In this document: positions 6,086-15,235 of the stretch, in pieces
How the letters are laid out: each line of letters opens with the position of its first letter
Numbering within the stretch: position 1 is the first letter of the stretch
IMG/VR virus record: IMGVR_UViG_3300048835_000243
Span: 1 to 35,940 of that record
Source of the DNA: a virus
Reading direction: 5' to 3' (one strand)
Length of the DNA stretch: 35,940 nt
Position numbers and translations under genes: made by a program
Notes under the pieces: model-generated
The model's input: only the letters and a program-made list of their open reading frames with translations
Told to the model about the DNA's origin: nothing
Database searches by the model: none

Positions 6086-7504
6086 TTATAATCTATATTT
6101 AGTTGGCCCCAAATAAAAGAAAGGGCTTATTGTGCTTCCTATTCTAAATACTGTAGGGGTTATGCTTGTTTCAGGACTTACTCCTGCGTCTCCTTTACCT
6201 ACCCTGTAGTGCATAAACTCTTCGAGATTTAAATACCCATCAGCGTCGTCATCACCGCTATACGTTTCGTCCAAGTCGCCCCATCTTGCCATTTCCCAAT
6301 CGTCTCCCATTCCATCATTGTCAGTATCCGTATATGCGGTTCCAGAGGCTAGTGTAGGCAGCCCTGTTGTTCCCGCTTCACTACTTGGAAACGAACCAGT
6401 CGAGCCATTTGCACCATCTGCCAATATATGAGCATCCAAATCATCTACTCCGCTGGGCAGCCATGCCCTAGCCCCTGCATTGTCCAACACATAAGCCTTA
6501 ACCAAACTTGATGCCATTGCAATATGTTCGCTACTTACGTTAGGTGTGCCTGTGGTATAGGCCGAAATATTACTACTTACAGAAACAGAACCTCCGTTAA
6601 ATGTGTTATCAATTTGATACAATCTTGAAGTTGAAAAATCCGTCAATCCACTTGGAGGGCAATTGCCTGATGAGCAGGTTTCCCAATGTATGGTGTTGGC
6701 AATTTGAGTGGATGGCCCGTCCTCAAAAACATTGCCAATTGCATCCACCCAATTACCTGCCGTTGGATTTATCCCTAATCCATAATTATAGATAAAATTA
6801 TTAACCTGTTCCCATTTATCTGAATCGGTAGAACTTCTAATATTTCTTTCATTAGAATGGGCTAAATAATTTGCTATAAATGAAATATCTGAAATATTTT
6901 TACCCCAAAGAATAACATTTTTACTGTTAAATGGTTCTGAAATTATTGAATTCTGAACGGTCATATTGTTTACCGTTACACCCCCCCCGGTGCCAGTTTC
7001 TACACTAAAATTTTCATCGCCTCCCCATGACACAGAAATATGGTCAAACATATAATTTTGGAAAGTTCCAGATTGTCCTTGGCTTTGTATTCTAATAACA
7101 TCTTCTTCCTGTGAAACTGCTGTATCACCTCCCCTAAAGCGCATATCAGTAATAATTATATTCTGGCCATAAATATAGGTTTCATCATTATAGACAGTTA
7201 TCCCATCCCCAGGAGCGGACATCCCCCAAATGGTAATGTTATCCCCCGTTATGCCAAGGTCAGTACTTAATGTTACAGTTCCAGAAGTTCTAAAAATTAT
7301 ATTCCCACCACCAGCACTATCGGCATCCGCTAAGGCTTGTCTAAGACTACCTGCGCCACTATTATTTGTATTGGTAACAAAATATAATCCATATCCCCGA
7401 CCGCCCGTAGTGTATCTGCCGTGACCATGCGCCCAAGGAAGGGCTAAGGTCTGCCCCATCATTAATAAAGGAAATAAAAGAACTATGTAGGTGAGTTTAT
7501 TCAT
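6086..7504 (-). CDS. Secreted pectate lyase-like enzyme (PL1-type beta-helix)
   Basis: 472 residues, likely to cut pectin-like or other uronic-acid polysaccharide by beta-elimination. A Sec signal peptide (residues 1-19) precedes a right-handed beta-helix fold: SLRQALADADSAGGGNIIF (53-71), a SAPGDGITV turn (96-104), ITDMRFRGG (118-126) and DHISVSWGGDENF (154-166), all typical of bacterial PL1 lyases. AHSNERNIR lies where the catalytic Arg is usually found. The C-terminus has calcium-binding aspartate loops (DTDNDGMGDDW and DDDADGYLNLEEF), as in secreted Bacteroidota enzymes. It sits among fibre and lysis genes and overlaps the next upstream gene by 4 bp. GATC sites are absent and base composition looks richer in GC than the head genes, consistent with acquisition from a host-like source. 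Confidence 0.85.
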   Translation of the reverse strand: MNKLTYIVLLFPLLMMGQTLALPWAHGHGRYTTGGRGYGLYFVTNTNNSGAGSLRQALADADSAGGGNIIFRTSGTVTLSTDLGITGDNITIWGMSAPGDGITVYNDETYIYGQNIIITDMRFRGGDTAVSQEEDVIRIQSQGQSGTFQNYMFDHISVSWGGDENFSVETGTGGGVTVNNMTVQNSIISEPFNSKNVILWGKNISDISFIANYLAHSNERNIRSSTDSDKWEQVNNFIYNYGLGINPTAGNWVDAIGNVFEDGPSTQIANTIHWETCSSGNCPPSGLTDFSTSRLYQIDNTFNGGSVSVSSNISAYTTGTPNVSSEHIAMASSLVKAYVLDNAGARAWLPSGVDDLDAHILADGANGSTGSFPSSEAGTTGLPTLASGTAYTDTDNDGMGDDWEMARWGDLDETYSGDDDADGYLNLEEFMHYRVGKGDAGVSPETSITPTVFRIGSTISPFFYLGPTKYRL

Positions 7505-8064
7505 GGAATTGTAACCGTTATATCATCAAAAAATATCTTTCTGCCCGTTGGGGTGTCGCTATCTGATTGGATAAGAATATACCTCGTTGCTGCCGAACCA
7601 GTTGTAGTTCCAGATAAGGTGTATTCTGTCCAAACTGTAGTAGAAATTGTAGTTACGGCAATAGTGGAGGCCCAACCACCCCAAGATGGAAGCTCTATGT
7701 TCCATCTGCTAGTGCCAGCTTCCTCATAAGCCCATATCTTGACCGTTACCGCTGTGGATGGAGGCAATACTGCGTTGGTAAATGAAAATGTACCATTACT
7801 AGTTGCTCCCGTGGTTCCTGCTGTTAATTCCAATCTATAAGATCCATCATGTGGGCTTGTAGCGGTAGATGCTATTGTAGGGCTGTTTGTTCCCACGGTG
7901 AAACCTGTGGTAGCATTAACTTCACTATCTGGATTAGCAGCGTTGGCAAATGTATATAAGTTTGTAATACCACCGCCCCCCGCTTGTTGGATACTAGCCA
8001 ATAACAAGTCCTGCTGCCCATAAGCACTAAAAGAAAAAAGTAATATGATTAATAAACTCCTCAT
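7501..8064 (-). CDS. Exported jelly-roll (carbohydrate-binding-like) protein
   Basis: 187 residues. A short signal peptide (MRSLLIILLFSFSAYGQ) and a Gly-rich hinge (QQAGGGG) precede a beta-sandwich of about 145 residues. It shows the pattern of a carbohydrate-binding module: SPHDGSYRLELTAG, VKIWAYEEAG, WTEYTLSGTT, and a closing strand IFFDDITVTIP. It ends in a 4 bp overlap with the pectate lyase gene, and the pair may act together on surface polysaccharide. It could alternatively be a virion decoration or receptor-binding domain. Ligand unknown. Confidence 0.65.
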   Translation of the reverse strand: MRSLLIILLFSFSAYGQQDLLLASIQQAGGGGITNLYTFANAANPDSEVNATTGFTVGTNSPTIASTATSPHDGSYRLELTAGTTGATSNGTFSFTNAVLPPSTAVTVKIWAYEEAGTSRWNIELPSWGGWASTIAVTTISTTVWTEYTLSGTTTGSAATRYILIQSDSDTPTGRKIFFDDITVTIP

Positions 8065-9765
8065 TTATTCCAAGTCTAAAAAGTAGTAGTAAACGGTTCC
8101 CTGTATTACCGTTCCTTTGATTACCGATAATGTATTTGTTGAAAATCCTGCCGTCCCAGGTATTTCCGTTGCCCCTGTTATTGTGGGTTCACTTGCCATG
8201 TCTATAAGTATATCAAATGAAGCCCCGTTGCGTACCGTTGCGTTTAGTGTCCATGTTGCCGTATCCGTGGAAGTGTTGTCTATGGTATAATAACCGTCCA
8301 AAGGAATAACCGTGCCTGTGAAGGTTGTTGCCGGTGATGCATCTGTTGGAATTGAAAGTACATCTGTTCCCAATCCTGCCGCTTCTATCTGAGCCACCGT
8401 ACCCACATAAAGACTATCTATCGTTACAGGGGAATCTGGGTGCAATTGGATTCCAGAACCTGTAACACCTGCAATTTCCGCATCCACATAAGCCTTATCG
8501 GTCAAATCGGTTGCATCGGTTGGGTTTCCGCTTGCGTTTATTTTGGCTATAAGTTCATATACTCCACCATAATTGATTTGATTTGAATTTTGTCTGGTGA
8601 AAAGAAAATCACCATCCACTTGCGAAGGTTCTTTTCCAAATGCCCATCTTTTATCGGAAACACCATACACCTGACCGTTATAAATAGGATTATTAAAAAG
8701 TCCTATAGCAAAAGTGTTATCGCTGGACCAAGTATTCGATGTTGCCAACCCCCCTTTCTCCGAATCCAGTTCATTAATAGCTGCTTGCCCTGTAGTAGCT
8801 GCAATATTTCCAGATGGGGTATTATCGATTTCGGACATATCATAATCAAGCATTGCCTTCAATTGCGGAATAGTTCCGTCTATAGGAGGGGCAGCACTTC
8901 CCGTATTGTTCAGTTTTATGCTGTTGGCTGCCATGTCCGCTAATTTGGCGTTGGTTATGGAGCCGTCTGCTATAGTTCCGCTACCAGCTACGGAATCTAC
9001 ATAATCCTTATCAGCCAAATCGGTGCCAACTGTGGGAGTACCAGTATAATTTAAAGTGTATAATGTACTGAATGAATCATTATGACCAATTTCATATTGC
9101 CAAACTAAACTTCTATCAGTATCAGATATAGTCCCACTTCTTAATAATTGCCACTTGGCATTATCAGTTACATCTTTTTGTTTCCAAGATAAACTGTTTA
9201 ACTGTACACTATTAGATGATACTAAACCTGTAAAATTAGTTGTACCTGCGAATGAATTAGTAGTAGTCCATGAATTAACCGAGTTTAATCTACCGAATTT
9301 AGTATCTAAGTCAAGTACATCATCTATAAAATTATTAACTGTTGTAGCTTGTAGATTCCCAGTTATATTACTTATAATTGGCGATGATGGTGTAACCGTT
9401 GCTAGTTTAGTAAGTGCTATACCTGCTGAACTGTTTATATCATTATTAGTTATAGTTCCATCCGCTATCTTTGAAGTGGTAATAGCATTGTCTAATATTT
9501 CAGTTTCTGATACTTGATCAAGCTGAGAAAGATCACCCAAAGACAAGTCGGCAATATCAGATGCCAAAATATAATTATCCCACGAAACCCCATTCCACGA
9601 AGCTAAAGAATTATTTATGCTGTCATAATAAATCTCACCTCTTATTGGTGTGCTTGGCGCATCCTTTGGAGCAATCCTTAAACCATCTGATTTAGGTATT
9701 TGTCTTTGGCCATAAATAGATCCAGTTGCAAATAACAGTAGTACAATGTAAATTAATTTTTTCAT
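8065..9765 (-). CDS. Tail fibre/adhesin with an N-terminal signal peptide
   Basis: About 566 residues. The ATG at 9765 is preferred over a GTG one codon earlier, because it overlaps the previous stop as TGATG. Residues 1-20 ([20 protein letters not shown]) form a convincing Sec signal peptide. The next part ([20 protein letters not shown]) is a head seen in Bacteroidota phage fibres. The body is low-complexity and strand-rich with partial repeats ([38 protein letters not shown]), typical of trimeric fibres, and ends in a beta-rich domain. A signal peptide on a fibre is odd, because virions assemble in the cytoplasm. One base separates it from the jelly-roll gene. Confidence 0.72.
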   Translation of the reverse strand: MKKLIYIVLLLFATGSIYGQRQIPKSDGLRIAPKDAPSTPIRGEIYYDSINNSLASWNGVSWDNYILASDIADLSLGDLSQLDQVSETEILDNAITTSKIADGTITNNDINSSAGIALTKLATVTPSSPIISNITGNLQATTVNNFIDDVLDLDTKFGRLNSVNSWTTTNSFAGTTNFTGLVSSNSVQLNSLSWKQKDVTDNAKWQLLRSGTISDTDRSLVWQYEIGHNDSFSTLYTLNYTGTPTVGTDLADKDYVDSVAGSGTIADGSITNAKLADMAANSIKLNNTGSAAPPIDGTIPQLKAMLDYDMSEIDNTPSGNIAATTGQAAINELDSEKGGLATSNTWSSDNTFAIGLFNNPIYNGQVYGVSDKRWAFGKEPSQVDGDFLFTRQNSNQINYGGVYELIAKINASGNPTDATDLTDKAYVDAEIAGVTGSGIQLHPDSPVTIDSLYVGTVAQIEAAGLGTDVLSIPTDASPATTFTGTVIPLDGYYTIDNTSTDTATWTLNATVRNGASFDILIDMASEPTITGATEIPGTAGFSTNTLSVIKGTVIQGTVYYYFLDLE

Positions 9766-9944
9766 CACTTATTTTTTCTAGTTGTTGACTCATAAAACAC
9801 ATTTCCATCTTCATCCAGTAACTTGATGGTGTCACCATCTTTTACCATGGTTGGAGTGTCTTTCCTCTGGTTTTTCAATATGATTATAAACCAAATAATT
9901 AGACCTATTGAAATAAGATCCAATGCAATTCTTAATATTGTCAT
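9765..9944 (-). CDS. 59-residue single-pass membrane protein of the fibre locus
   Basis: ATG 9944 opens [20 protein letters not shown], continues with IILKNQRKD, and ends in a soluble acidic-basic tail ([16 protein letters not shown]). It has one transmembrane helix (about 5-23) and then a cytoplasmic or periplasmic tail. It is coupled on both sides: ATGA overlap with the preceding gene and TGATG overlap with the fibre gene. This precise fit and the amphipathic design support a real gene. A membrane protein beside exported fibre proteins suggests a role at the envelope; function unknown. Confidence 0.7.
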   Translation of the reverse strand: MTILRIALDLISIGLIIWFIIILKNQRKDTPTMVKDGDTIKLLDEDGNVFYESTTRKNK

Positions 9945-10405
9945 GATCCGTGCGTTGTGTTAATATATGCTTTAATATTAGGGTAACTATCTGTGGCTGC
10001 ATCATAAGTGTTCCATGGGAGATCTTTAACGATCCCTGTAACTTTTCTCATGCTATTTCCTTCATCAAAACCATCAATTATATCATTTATCTCTACTGCT
10101 TCATAATCACCTTCGAGATCAGCTTTCCATACTTGAAGAAAACCTATAACGGCTAACCTAGTTCCTACCAATCCAGAAGGGCCAACTAATGAAATGCCAG
10201 TTCCCCACTCCCCTGCTGTTTTTGGGCCATAAAGAATATTGGAAGTTTTATCTATATAATAATCGGTATTACTTCCAAGTGCCGGATTTGGAACACCAGT
10301 TCCAGACAACAAAGCCCCACCAGTTCCTGCATTTAAGGTTACTCCCGACTCAAAAATTTCTACTTCAATGGTATCACCATTATCAGTCACTATTGTTTTA
10401 GACAT
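9941..10405 (-). CDS. Tail fibre/collar-associated protein
   Basis: 154 residues. The N-terminus has a beta-strand repeat (TIVTDNGDTIEVEIFESGVT), and the middle carries a fibre-head signature (NTDYYIDKTSNILYGPKTAG) found in many phage fibre proteins. The C-terminal half holds acidic and aromatic segments (WKADLEGDYEAVEIND). It overlaps the upstream gene by 8 bp and the downstream membrane-protein gene by 4 bp. Most likely part of the adsorption apparatus; precise role not resolvable. Confidence 0.65.
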   Translation of the reverse strand: MSKTIVTDNGDTIEVEIFESGVTLNAGTGGALLSGTGVPNPALGSNTDYYIDKTSNILYGPKTAGEWGTGISLVGPSGLVGTRLAVIGFLQVWKADLEGDYEAVEINDIIDGFDEGNSMRKVTGIVKDLPWNTYDAATDSYPNIKAYINTTHGS

Positions 10406-10757
10406 CTGAAAATTCTTTTATTGTTACTACGTTAAATTTGCCACCGATAAAAATCTTTTTATCACCATCAGGATATTCTACAAGTAAATGCCAGTAATAC
10501 TTTGCAGGAGTTAATTCAATCTCTTTGATCTCACCAACCTCTACCAAACATAATCCGGCATCATTAATAGTAACTATTCCTGTTTGAGAATCTTCATTAA
10601 TGTAGAATTTTGAAGTCGAACTTCTGAAAACTTGAAACCTTACAATGCATGAAGTCAGATCCACAAGTTCTTCATTTACATATCTTTTTAATGCAAAAAC
10701 TCTTGCCTCTAATGTAGTTCCCTGAATAACATCATTAAAATTATAAACTGCAGCCAT
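10398..10757 (-). CDS. Baseplate/fibre-attachment protein (BppU N-domain-like)
   Basis: 119 residues from ATG 10757 (MAAVYNFNDVIQGTTLE). A GTG 14 codons upstream would add a poor hydrophobic stretch, so the ATG is preferred. The sequence alternates beta strands and turns and includes TAKYYWHLLVEYPDGDKKIF-like spacing (near 85-105), a layout shared with small upper-baseplate domains that anchor fibres. It is the first gene after the tail tip and is preceded 64 bp upstream by the dyad at 10822-10835. It probably opens the fibre/lysis transcription unit. Family identity is tentative. Confidence 0.55.
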   Translation of the reverse strand: MAAVYNFNDVIQGTTLEARVFALKRYVNEELVDLTSCIVRFQVFRSSTSKFYINEDSQTGIVTINDAGLCLVEVGEIKEIELTPAKYYWHLLVEYPDGDKKIFIGGKFNVVTIKEFSDV

Positions 10758-10821
10758 GTCAAACGTTTTACCAAAAATGGCAATAATAATCCTAAACACT
10801 ATTAATCCGTAATCGGCAGTT

Positions 10822-10835
10822 TTATAGTAGTAAAT
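10822..10835 (-). promoter_or_regulatory. Late-unit dyad, copy C
   Basis: TTTATAGTAGTAAA on the plus strand, with arms TTTA/TAAA around TAGTAG. It lies in the 84-bp gap between the tail-tip stop and the ATG at 10757, with which it is spaced by 64 bp. The same word occurs before the tape-measure and scaffold genes. Candidate late promoter element or activator site. Confidence 0.6.
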
Positions 10836-10841
10836 TTTTTC

Positions 10842-13800
10842 CTACTGCTGTCCGATCCTAGTAGCTCTCCAAATTCCACCTACTTTTACAAGCATACACA
10901 ATGTATCAGTTATTGAAACTGAACCATAAGATCCTGCAGAATGAGAAAACTCAATTGTATTACCATCTGATCCTGCAATAGTCTTTGTACCCTTTGCTTG
11001 AAACAAAATCATCCTTCCATCAAGGTTGTTTATTTCACTAGGTAAATATGTAGTGTAATTTATACCAGAGGCATAAACATAACAATCAGTAGAATTTAAT
11101 GTTACTCCACTTGTTATTGCTCTTACAGAAGTATAAAGACCCCTACACATTATTCTTTCAAACCAACCACCAAATGTAGGTGCTCTTTCGTTTACAGTAG
11201 CATAATTATTGGTTGCTTTTCCATAAACTCCAATTACCGAAGTATTGCTACCTCCACCATAAACCCTAAGTTTAGCACGAACATCTGCTTTAATACCCAT
11301 CTTCTTAGTAAAAGCACCTTCACCTGCAGTAGATCCGTTAATTGAATTTCCTGCAAAATTTAAGTTCAAACCATCAGTATCTAATATTGAGGTGGCTGAC
11401 TCTTGTGATGCATTTCCAGAATGAGTAGAAATTATTTGCCCTGTAGAACTATCTATTTTGATCGTTTGCACTACTACAGATGCGGTATCAAGTTCATTGT
11501 AAATTGTCTTATTACTTTTAAGGGTAATTACCCCTGTATTTCCGTTAAACTGTAACCTTGGATCTGATCCTACTACTGTCTGACTAGATATTTTTCCACC
11601 GTTAATAATGAAGTCCGCAATGTTTGCTGATTCTGCTAAAAGTAGATTTGTGGCGACACTTTCAAATTGAGCACCGAAATTCTGAAACCTACCAACAACA
11701 AATGAAGATTGAACCAAGGCATCAGTAAAATTATAAATGTAGTATGTGCTTCCTGATTTTACTACATCACGTCTTACGGAATTATTGTAAAGTGTCATTC
11801 CATTATAGAAAACTCCTCGATAAACAAGTCCTGGGCCATCTGAACCATCAGTGCCAGGTACACCATCATCACCTCTAAACTTTGACCACACATAATCAGC
11901 TTTATTAGTACTTTCAGATGCATCAAATTTGTTAACTGCAATTCCTATGTATTCAGTAAATGCATTAGGAATATCATATAAGCCAGTTCCATCTGCGTTA
12001 TTAGAATATTTGATCCAAGTATATCCCTGCAAACCATCTACGCCATCTACTCCTTTTATTAGAGACCAAGAATAATCTGCAGGATTTGTACTTTCTGTTG
12101 TAGTAGGTTTGTTATAGGCAAGACCAATATATGTTTTTCCAGTTGGATCGTTACTTAAACCAGAACCTCCTGCAGTATCGGCATATTTGATCCAAGTATA
12201 AGTTGTGGTTCCTTCACCGTCCAATCCTTTTGCTGCCATTATTTTCCACTTCGTTATATCTGTAGGTGGTGCACCGGAAAACAAGGTTCCTATCGCAATA
12301 TAAGTGCTTCCAGAATAATAAACCGCATCATCTTTGGCGTAAATAGTGGTATTATTATAGTCACCCCTCCATAAAGGCAAAGAACCCTCGCCACCAAATT
12401 TATTCTGAAATAACGCCCCTTTTATAGTTAATGTATTTGGATTTGTCACATTCCAATCCATCCCGTTAAATCCACCATCACTAAGTAATAAACTGCCATT
12501 ATCAAGATCAAGATAATTATATCCATTTAAACTTTGGATCTTTCCTGTAGTGATGAACTTTCCATTTATAAAAGTTTGCCCGTAAGTAAGCGAAATATTT
12601 CTTCTGATTGCTCCATTAGTTAAAATTCCTGCATGAAGGAAACCAAGTAAAAAAGTATATAAACCTGCACTATGATCAATTTTCTTTTGCTCTAACGAAT
12701 ACTCGATTATTCCTTGATTTGTTGTTGGATTACAAACAGCATAAATATAGTATGCATGATCATTGATAAGATCTACCGTATTTGAAGGTATTGCAAATTC
12801 TTTTACTATTGGCTCAATCGTGAAATGAACCAAAGTACATGAAGTATTATATATTTTGTTTTTTATGCCGTACCTATTAGGATCTAACTCTAAACCAACA
12901 ATGTTCATGTTTAACGGCTTTGCACCTACGCTTAATGCAGCCGTCTCAATTGATAAAGGTTTGATTTTCTCATTGTTGAAATATCCATCTACATCAAAAA
13001 TATCTTTGGTAACTGTGTTTAGATCCTTTACTTTTTGAGCGATTCTTATTCGCTCGGCAGTTCGATCAATTCTTTCTTTTACAATATTTTCATTATTAAC
13101 CTCAATTCCTATTTGCACCCTGTTTAGTAGAGTAACAAACGAATTGTTTCCAACCTTGATCACGTATTTATATTGATCTGCCAAACTTTGCTGAATTTCA
13201 ACAACTTTTGTAGATATAGTAATTCCAAAGTCAGTATCAACAATTTGAATAATATCGCCTACATTCAATGTAACCACGTTGGATCTAAACCAAACATGAT
13301 CTGGTTTTATTTCATATATAACATTTGGAACGCTATACTTTGCCAAATATTCATTGGCCCTGCTCAACAATTCTGTTTCTGCTGCAGTTATATAGCTTTC
13401 AGGCATTACAATATCATGTATAACGTATTGATCACCTACTTGTGGTTTTGATATTGCATTTGGCAAAGTTTCATCCTGATCAGTAGTAATTGCAATTAAA
13501 GTAAACTCTTTTGTGGTATGGTTATACTTTTCAACTTCGAACTCATATCCTGCCAATAATCCAGAATTAAAAGTCACTTTTGCAATACTACTTGATAATT
13601 GATCGTTTAAATCAAAATCAATTGAATAATCTTTGAATTTTGTTGGATCTAACAAATCAATGTCTTGAACATTAGCTAATCTTCTTGGGTAAATATCTTC
13701 AAATATTACCGACTTCTCAATGACACCAAATGTTGAAATATTGTTTTCAATGTATTTTGTTCCGGACGTTAATTGCAACCGCCTTGATCCATAATCACCA

Positions 13801-14447
13801 TAAATGATATTTCTTTCAGATCCATAAGGGTACAATCGAGTCATAAACTGACCATCGTTTAACTCTTTTCTTTCAATATCACGTAAACCATTTTTAAATT
13901 GAAAACTCAATGCAGTAGCAACACCAACACTTTCAGCTACATTAAATGAAAGACCGTTGTCGGCAAATTTATATTCCAGACCAAATTCTACACAAATCTT
14001 CTGCAGTGAACTTAGACAAGTATCTTGATTAAACTGTATGTTTTTAAAACTTGTAGTCGGGTATGTTCCTACACCATAAACACCTGTTCCACCTGCTCTA
14101 TTCATGTTGTCTCTGATCAGGAAAACAAAAGTTTCAACTGTTCCTGATAAATAAAAATCATTGATACCATCCAGAAGAAATAATGCCTGATCATAATTAT
14201 ACTGTGGCGCATAAAAGTCTACATTGTACAGGAAAGAATTGGATTTTGATTTTTTAATTACCGGCTGTTTTATAGCCTTGTATTTTCGGCCCCTCCAATT
14301 TATGAAATCACCGATCCTAACATCAACAAAAGTTTCCAAACTAAAAGTCATGTTAATCACGTGTTCACCCATTAAAGTATGTTTTAAAATACTATTATCA
14401 TCAATAGGTGCATCTACCACATTTATTATACCTCTGTAAATTATCAT
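10842..14447 (-). CDS. Tail tip / tail-associated protein with duplicated surface modules
   Basis: 1201 residues. The first 400 or so resemble the structural hub of a siphophage tail tip (FINWRGRKYKAIKQPVIKKS, near 50-68, then Dit-like and hub-like beta domains). A mid region is followed by two related 59-residue modules beginning YTWIKYADTAGG and YTWIKYSNNADG (about 745 and 805). These look like carbohydrate-binding repeats and share an 18-base DNA word at their start. Next come collagen-like glycine repeats (GDDGVPGTDGSDGPG) and a C-terminal region with a shaft-like domain. It overlaps the distal-tail gene by 4 bp (ATGA). No protease motif was recognised. The module composition suggests host recognition as well as structural function. 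Confidence 0.8.
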   Translation of the reverse strand: MIIYRGIINVVDAPIDDNSILKHTLMGEHVINMTFSLETFVDVRIGDFINWRGRKYKAIKQPVIKKSKSNSFLYNVDFYAPQYNYDQALFLLDGINDFYLSGTVETFVFLIRDNMNRAGGTGVYGVGTYPTTSFKNIQFNQDTCLSSLQKICVEFGLEYKFADNGLSFNVAESVGVATALSFQFKNGLRDIERKELNDGQFMTRLYPYGSERNIIYGDYGSRRLQLTSGTKYIENNISTFGVIEKSVIFEDIYPRRLANVQDIDLLDPTKFKDYSIDFDLNDQLSSSIAKVTFNSGLLAGYEFEVEKYNHTTKEFTLIAITTDQDETLPNAISKPQVGDQYVIHDIVMPESYITAAETELLSRANEYLAKYSVPNVIYEIKPDHVWFRSNVVTLNVGDIIQIVDTDFGITISTKVVEIQQSLADQYKYVIKVGNNSFVTLLNRVQIGIEVNNENIVKERIDRTAERIRIAQKVKDLNTVTKDIFDVDGYFNNEKIKPLSIETAALSVGAKPLNMNIVGLELDPNRYGIKNKIYNTSCTLVHFTIEPIVKEFAIPSNTVDLINDHAYYIYAVCNPTTNQGIIEYSLEQKKIDHSAGLYTFLLGFLHAGILTNGAIRRNISLTYGQTFINGKFITTGKIQSLNGYNYLDLDNGSLLLSDGGFNGMDWNVTNPNTLTIKGALFQNKFGGEGSLPLWRGDYNNTTIYAKDDAVYYSGSTYIAIGTLFSGAPPTDITKWKIMAAKGLDGEGTTTYTWIKYADTAGGSGLSNDPTGKTYIGLAYNKPTTTESTNPADYSWSLIKGVDGVDGLQGYTWIKYSNNADGTGLYDIPNAFTEYIGIAVNKFDASESTNKADYVWSKFRGDDGVPGTDGSDGPGLVYRGVFYNGMTLYNNSVRRDVVKSGSTYYIYNFTDALVQSSFVVGRFQNFGAQFESVATNLLLAESANIADFIINGGKISSQTVVGSDPRLQFNGNTGVITLKSNKTIYNELDTASVVVQTIKIDSSTGQIISTHSGNASQESATSILDTDGLNLNFAGNSINGSTAGEGAFTKKMGIKADVRAKLRVYGGGSNTSVIGVYGKATNNYATVNERAPTFGGWFERIMCRGLYTSVRAITSGVTLNSTDCYVYASGINYTTYLPSEINNLDGRMILFQAKGTKTIAGSDGNTIEFSHSAGSYGSVSITDTLCMLVKVGGIWRATRIGQQ

Positions 14448-15235
14448 ACTCTGAATAGATTTAAATCAAATTTTGCTAATCTTTTACCTCTTTTTTCCAC
14501 CTTGAACCCCACTGCAAAAAATGTAGAAAACAAGTAGGTTTTGTATTTAAAAGTCAATGGCTTTGCAGATGCCATAAGTTTTTTAAACGATTCCATCTTT
14601 ATCAAAAGATCCTGTGATGATGATGCTATACAGTAACATTCCAACTTGAATGAATTTAAGCCCCTGTAAGCGCTTTTCTTTTGCGCTAGGTTATATTGTG
14701 TTATAGAACTCGCTTTTGCTTCTGAGACAGTAGATAAATCATGTATCTTGCTTATTACAATGCCAAAGGAAGAAAACTTATAACCATCCAAACTAATATC
14801 TGGTGCAGGAGTGATCTTTGTTGGCAAAACTCCATTGAATACCGGAATTCTTTCATAAAACCTGATTTTTACAGTGTCATTAGCCTTAAATCTTCTGTGA
14901 TCATAAATCCTGTCAACAACTACATTGTATATCCCTAAACTACCTGATCTTTCAGTTAACTCTAAAGTAGTTGGATTTGCTGTGTTTTTATATAATTGTA
15001 CAAAATTGTCAAAAGGATTTAAATCATCATCAAATGTACCATCTTGTACTCTTGGATCATAAAGAAACTCAACATCTATATTTCTTCCCTGCCATGCCAT
15101 TTGTGAGAATATAGGCTGAATTGTATCCCCCCAATCATAAGCGTATTCATCTAATCGCCCAGGCATATCCAATGCCCCTGTAGTCTTTAAAGGAATTAAG
15201 CCCCAATGTTTTGTATCTGTACCTCCAATTTTCAT
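14444..15235 (-). CDS. Distal tail protein (Dit-like)
   Basis: 263 residues. The N-terminal half has beta-strand segments (DTKHWGLIPLKTTGALDMPG, MAWQGRNIDVEFLYDPR) typical of the Dit ring domain that joins tail tube and tip. The C-terminal half has a second beta domain ending KYKTYLFSTFFAVGFKVEKR. It lies between tape measure and tail tip, the canonical Dit position, with one-base and 4-bp junctions on either side. Assignment rests mostly on position and size. Confidence 0.72.
   Translation of the reverse strand: MKIGGTDTKHWGLIPLKTTGALDMPGRLDEYAYDWGDTIQPIFSQMAWQGRNIDVEFLYDPRVQDGTFDDDLNPFDNFVQLYKNTANPTTLELTERSGSLGIYNVVVDRIYDHRRFKANDTVKIRFYERIPVFNGVLPTKITPAPDISLDGYKFSSFGIVISKIHDLSTVSEAKASSITQYNLAQKKSAYRGLNSFKLECYCIASSSQDLLIKMESFKKLMASAKPLTFKYKTYLFSTFFAVGFKVEKRGKRLAKFDLNLFRV

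Noticed and set aside
8590-9517. Two plus-strand frames over 115 codons within the fibre gene
   Set aside because: Both are opposite strands of the repetitive fibre coding region and show no domain or start context.
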